Shown here: piece after piece, positions 61,206 through 64,000 of the stretch
How positions within the stretch are numbered: the first letter of the stretch is position 1
Layout: each line of letters begins with the position of its first letter
Assembly: GCA_029249345.1 (NCBI GenBank)
Contig: JAQWHM010000004.1
Location: 1 to 64,000, forward strand
Reading direction: 5' to 3'
DNA from: UBA10348 sp002469915
Lineage (GTDB): Bacteria; Bacteroidota; Rhodothermia; Rhodothermales; UBA10348
Length of the DNA: 64,000 bases
Position numbers and translations under genes: made by a program
The notes under the pieces: model-generated
The model's input: the letters and a program-made list of their open reading frames with translations, nothing else
The model's database searches: none
Told to the model about the DNA's origin: nothing

Positions 61206-62738
61206 ATGCGTGTCCGGAATCCCTCCTATTTGCTCGTTCTTGCGGCTTTGCTTTTTACGCAACCCGTCTTGGCGCAAACTGGGCCCATCTTACCGTTAGA
61301 TAGCCCTTCACTGTGGAATCTAAACGCACTTCTTGCTCGAGGTTGGATGGACGAGTTTAATTCCGGTATCTATCCAGTTTCAGAATTAGGCTACTTGGAA
61401 GCGCTAAGTCGTATTTCCGACACCGACCCCCTGTCCAATCAAATCGCTGAAGAGGCCAAGTCCCACCTTTTTAAATCGACAGACCTACAATCTGGGCACT
61501 GGGGTATTCGCGTTAGCCCAGCTTTTACCGGCTCAACCCAGAAAAATCTGAATCATATACGGTACGACGCTGATCCAACCCCAGATTGGTTTACTCGGCT
61601 GGGATACGAATCTTGGTTTACCATTGGAAACTGGACCGCGGCATTGGGATTTCGTCACGATCGCTACTACGACCGTGACCCAGAATCCATGGATACGGCA
61701 CACCGATGGGCTACGCGACCAGAAAATGCCTACGTCGCCTATACCGGCTCTGTGGCACAATTCAGTATCGGACGGGTGCGGCAACACTGGGGCGGATATC
61801 AGCAACCCGGTCTAGTCCTAAGTGACAATCCTCGTCCCATGGACCATATCTCTTTGCGTATTGGATCAAAAAAACTCTCTATTCAAAGTAGCCTTTCGGA
61901 GCTAGACAGCATTACGGGGGATGGGCGTTTTACAGGTGTAGCTGGTGATGATTCGGTTTCAAGCGGTAGTGAACGACGCTATCTAGCCGCACACCGCCTA
62001 ACCATTCAAAAGGAGTCTTGGACGCTGGGTCTTATGCATTCCATTTTGTATTCCGGCCGTAACAGTGGATTGTCTCTCCGATACGCCAATCCCTTTCAGA
62101 TCGCTTTTATGTCGGTGGACGAACGACCCAAAAACGAAGAGAATAACGGCTTACTGGGAGCATTTTTCAGTCGACAAAGTGGACGGACGTTGATGCAGAT
62201 TCAGGTAGCACTCGACGACTTTGACATCTTAGCAGGAGAAGAGCCCCCCTCATTAGCTGGAACGTTTCATCTGTATCGTGCACAAATAGCCCCGCGCTTA
62301 GACCTGTATTCGGAAACCACATTGGTTACTGCTAGAACCTACAACTCTGAGCAAACCGAAGGGAAATATGTATACCTAAAGCGAGGAATGGGCACTCAGT
62401 ACAGTGATTTTATTTCATCAGCCTTAGGTCTTAACTGGTTTCATTCTTCGGGCCTTGTTTTCACGCCCGCTGTTCAATTCCTGTTGCAAGGTGAACAGCA
62501 TATGTTGAAGCCCTTTCCGAAAAACGAGGAGGCCGATGCCCTACTAGATGGCGTCATTGAACGCACTATTCGACCGAGCATAGGAGTCCGAGGCACGGTC
62601 GGTAAAGGCATACAGATCCACGGTCAAGTAGGTGGTAACATCGTTACAAACGCCAATCATCTCGAAGGGGAAGCTGATTTCTATATGACCGGATTCCTTT
62701 CTATAGGCTATCGATTTATGTGGCGGGGTGCGTTCTAG
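61206..62738 (+). CDS. Capsule assembly Wzi family outer-membrane protein
   Basis: 510 aa, ATG start with signal peptide (MRVRNPSYLLVLAALLFTQ, cut near LAQTG). The N-terminal region (SLWNLNALLARGWMDE) and beta-strand-rich body match Wzi-type outer-membrane lectin barrels. Other marks are GRVRQHWGGYQQPGLVLSDNPRPMD and GLSLRYANPFQIAFMS. Wzi helps anchor capsule at the cell surface. It is divergent from the sugar transferase gene. The next gene begins at the base after its stop (TAG GTG). Confidence 0.82.
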   Translation: MRVRNPSYLLVLAALLFTQPVLAQTGPILPLDSPSLWNLNALLARGWMDEFNSGIYPVSELGYLEALSRISDTDPLSNQIAEEAKSHLFKSTDLQSGHWGIRVSPAFTGSTQKNLNHIRYDADPTPDWFTRLGYESWFTIGNWTAALGFRHDRYYDRDPESMDTAHRWATRPENAYVAYTGSVAQFSIGRVRQHWGGYQQPGLVLSDNPRPMDHISLRIGSKKLSIQSSLSELDSITGDGRFTGVAGDDSVSSGSERRYLAAHRLTIQKESWTLGLMHSILYSGRNSGLSLRYANPFQIAFMSVDERPKNEENNGLLGAFFSRQSGRTLMQIQVALDDFDILAGEEPPSLAGTFHLYRAQIAPRLDLYSETTLVTARTYNSEQTEGKYVYLKRGMGTQYSDFISSALGLNWFHSSGLVFTPAVQFLLQGEQHMLKPFPKNEEADALLDGVIERTIRPSIGVRGTVGKGIQIHGQVGGNIVTNANHLEGEADFYMTGFLSIGYRFMWRGAF

Positions 62739-63320
62739 GTGCGATACTCGCTTCTTTCGATCCTTTTAGCGCTACTTACCACCCTTACCGTTTTTGGGCA
62801 GGACAGTCTAAAAACCACACCGTTCAGCTCCATCCGCATCGCCATGGGTGGACACTCCGCCCCCTTGGTCCACGGCCTGAATGGGTGGACGCCCGGTTAT
62901 GGCGTTCGAGCGCACGGTACAACGCCCTTCCATTGGGGTGACCTAGAGGCTGCGGCAAGTTGGCTTCCTTGGTCTGCAAACGAGGCGGGGCTACCTGACT
63001 TTTATGCCGTACAAATTTCTGGGGCCTGGTCCGTCTCATCGTCGCCATTGAATGCTGTTCGACTAACGAGCGGAATCGCGCTATCAAACTATTTTATGGT
63101 TTTTGATAGCGAACAGGTATCTGGAGAGCGGAAAGAAAGTGAATTCGTTTTTTCGACATTTCTGCGCCTTCGTAGACAGTTTTTTGGTTCACTTCAGGGA
63201 TTCATTCAAGCAGATGCAGCCCGTGTATTCACGAATCCCCCTTTTTCAATGATTCAGCTAACTGCGGGGCTTTCCATCAAGATGGAAAGCCCCGCATGGA
63301 TTGGGCATATTCTGAGGTGA
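62739..63320 (+). CDS. Small exported, probably outer-membrane protein
   Basis: 193 aa from a GTG at 62739, directly after the wzi-like stop. A signal peptide (MRYSLLSILLALLTTLTVFG) is followed by an alternating-strand body with many aromatic residues (SIRIAMGGHSAPLVHG ... VFSTFLRLRRQFFG), like a small beta-barrel. No family is recognised. Its stop overlaps the next gene start (GTGA). So three genes (wzi-like, this one, receptor-like) form one tight unit, probably for surface polysaccharide handling. Confidence 0.6.
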   Translation: MRYSLLSILLALLTTLTVFGQDSLKTTPFSSIRIAMGGHSAPLVHGLNGWTPGYGVRAHGTTPFHWGDLEAAASWLPWSANEAGLPDFYAVQISGAWSVSSSPLNAVRLTSGIALSNYFMVFDSEQVSGERKESEFVFSTFLRLRRQFFGSLQGFIQADAARVFTNPPFSMIQLTAGLSIKMESPAWIGHILR

Positions 63321-64000
63321 AGTCTCTGCAGCACATAGTATTCGGAGGTATTCTATGCTTCCTACTAGGCTTCCTTACACCTCTTGTCGTGCGGGCTCAA
63401 GAAACGAGCCTGGAACACGTTTGGACCGGCGAGGAAGTGCAAGCTATAGCGGCAAGCCGTCTCTCAGAAGTACTGCGAAACCTGGGCCCCTTACGCCAAT
63501 GGTCCAGTGACCAATATGGAATACGTTTTCCGGGAAGTGGCCTAGGTGGGTCGCATGGAATGGGTCCGGCCTTAATCGTAGATGGCCATCAGATGACCTT
63601 CCAGTTCATGGATCGTAACTGGCATGACCTCGCCCCAATATCCCCATCCGATATTGAACGACTTTCTGTTAGCAGCGGCCTTCAGTTACACGATGGTGGC
63701 TCCGTTTCGGACGGAAGCATACGTATTACTACCCGCAAACCTAAGGGCTTTTCTCTTCGCGGATCGGTTGCTTTGGTAAATGAAACGGGAGATCCTGGGC
63801 CCACCATTTACCAGGATATGAGTCTTCAAAATGTTGACCGAAGTGGTCCAACCACCAATTTGCGTCTTTCCTATGGATCGACCGCTTGGTTCGCGCAGAT
63901 CGCTTTGGACACCGATGCCTATCACATGACCGACGATAGAATCCGGCGTAGAGTATGGCGGGTGTTTCGAGGCGATATTAAACCAGTAGTAGATCGGCTA
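63317..64000 (+). CDS. TonB-dependent-receptor-like protein, plug domain, 3' end cut by window edge
   Basis: The frame begins with GTG at 63317, overlapping the preceding stop (GTGA), and is open to the last base (228 codons). A signal peptide (VKSLQHIVFGGILCFLLGFL ... VRAQ) comes first. Then a plug-like stretch follows: RLSEVLRNL, then GPALIVDGHQMTFQFMDRNWHDLAPISPSDIERLSV, then DGGSVSDGSIRITTRKP. This matches the order of outer-membrane receptor plugs (LIDG ... DIERIEV ... G.I.ITTK). The barrel, if present, lies beyond the window. In a unit with a Wzi-like gene it may import or sense a polysaccharide-related ligand; that is inference. Confidence 0.7.
   Translation, partial: MKSLQHIVFGGILCFLLGFLTPLVVRAQETSLEHVWTGEEVQAIAASRLSEVLRNLGPLRQWSSDQYGIRFPGSGLGGSHGMGPALIVDGHQMTFQFMDRNWHDLAPISPSDIERLSVSSGLQLHDGGSVSDGSIRITTRKPKGFSLRGSVALVNETGDPGPTIYQDMSLQNVDRSGPTTNLRLSYGSTAWFAQIALDTDAYHMTDDRIRRRVWRVFRGDIKPVVDRL

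Overview
The window looks like chromosomal DNA of an aerobic, heterotrophic, Gram-negative bacterium of the Bacteroidota/Rhodothermota group, most likely Rhodothermota. The evidence is a C-terminal type IX secretion tail on a secreted enzyme, many signal-peptide lipoproteins, a GH3-serine hydrolase fusion, a fused alpha-beta 2-oxoacid dehydrogenase E1, a CarboxypepD_reg-like protein, a TonB-receptor-like plug, a membrane LytTR regulator and few clear Shine-Dalgarno sites. The group is inferred from gene content; no rRNA gene is present. I saw no tRNA, CRISPR, insertion sequence or prophage.

Layout. 1-9.9 kb: exported hydrolases and envelope proteins (S9 peptidase cut by the left edge, TPM-domain protein, AGE-fold protein with T9SS tail, META lipoprotein, PLP decarboxylase, M28 peptidase, DUF302-like protein). 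10.3-16.9 kb: TolQ/ExbB-like protein, LytTR regulator, then typA, an arginase-family enzyme, an S10 carboxypeptidase, an HhH lipoprotein and a membrane protein. 17-19.6 kb: a GMC oxidoreductase with its small subunit, followed by a 5'-truncated DUF4332 remnant. 19.8-29.7 kb: HU with a zinc-ribbon/TPR protein, an acyltransferase, a GltS-like symporter, a PilB-type ATPase next to a possible stand-alone MshEN-like protein, an AcuI/YhdH-type reductase, a lipoprotein and a Nudix hydrolase. 29.9-32.2 kb: two consecutive tyrosine-catabolism enzymes (hppD, hmgA).

32.2-46 kb: ELWxxDG-repeat lipoprotein, acyl-CoA synthetase, CarboxypepD_reg protein, yraN, SAM hydroxide adenosyltransferase, a sigma-like membrane protein, a histidine kinase, purA, a STAS protein and secF/secD. 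46.4-50.4 kb: heme A biosynthesis (ctaA, ctaB), rlmN, a small membrane protein and mscS. 50.5-59.5 kb: MFS transporter, GH3-serine hydrolase lipoprotein, FmdB-like protein, tpiA, a thioredoxin-fold lipoprotein without a CxxC, and fused E1. 59.6-64 kb: surface polysaccharide region (sugar transferase, Wzi-like protein, small outer-membrane candidate, and a TonB-receptor-like gene cut by the right edge).

Two real genes run off the window edges: the S9 peptidase on the left and the receptor-like gene on the right. No single obvious new system dominates. The most unusual items are the stand-alone MshEN-like protein beside pilB, the sigma-like domain joined through a membrane helix to a periplasmic domain, the secreted AGE-fold protein with altered active-site positions, the two redox/zinc folds that have lost their cysteines, the DUF4332 remnant, and a perfect 26-bp palindrome inside a lipoprotein gene.
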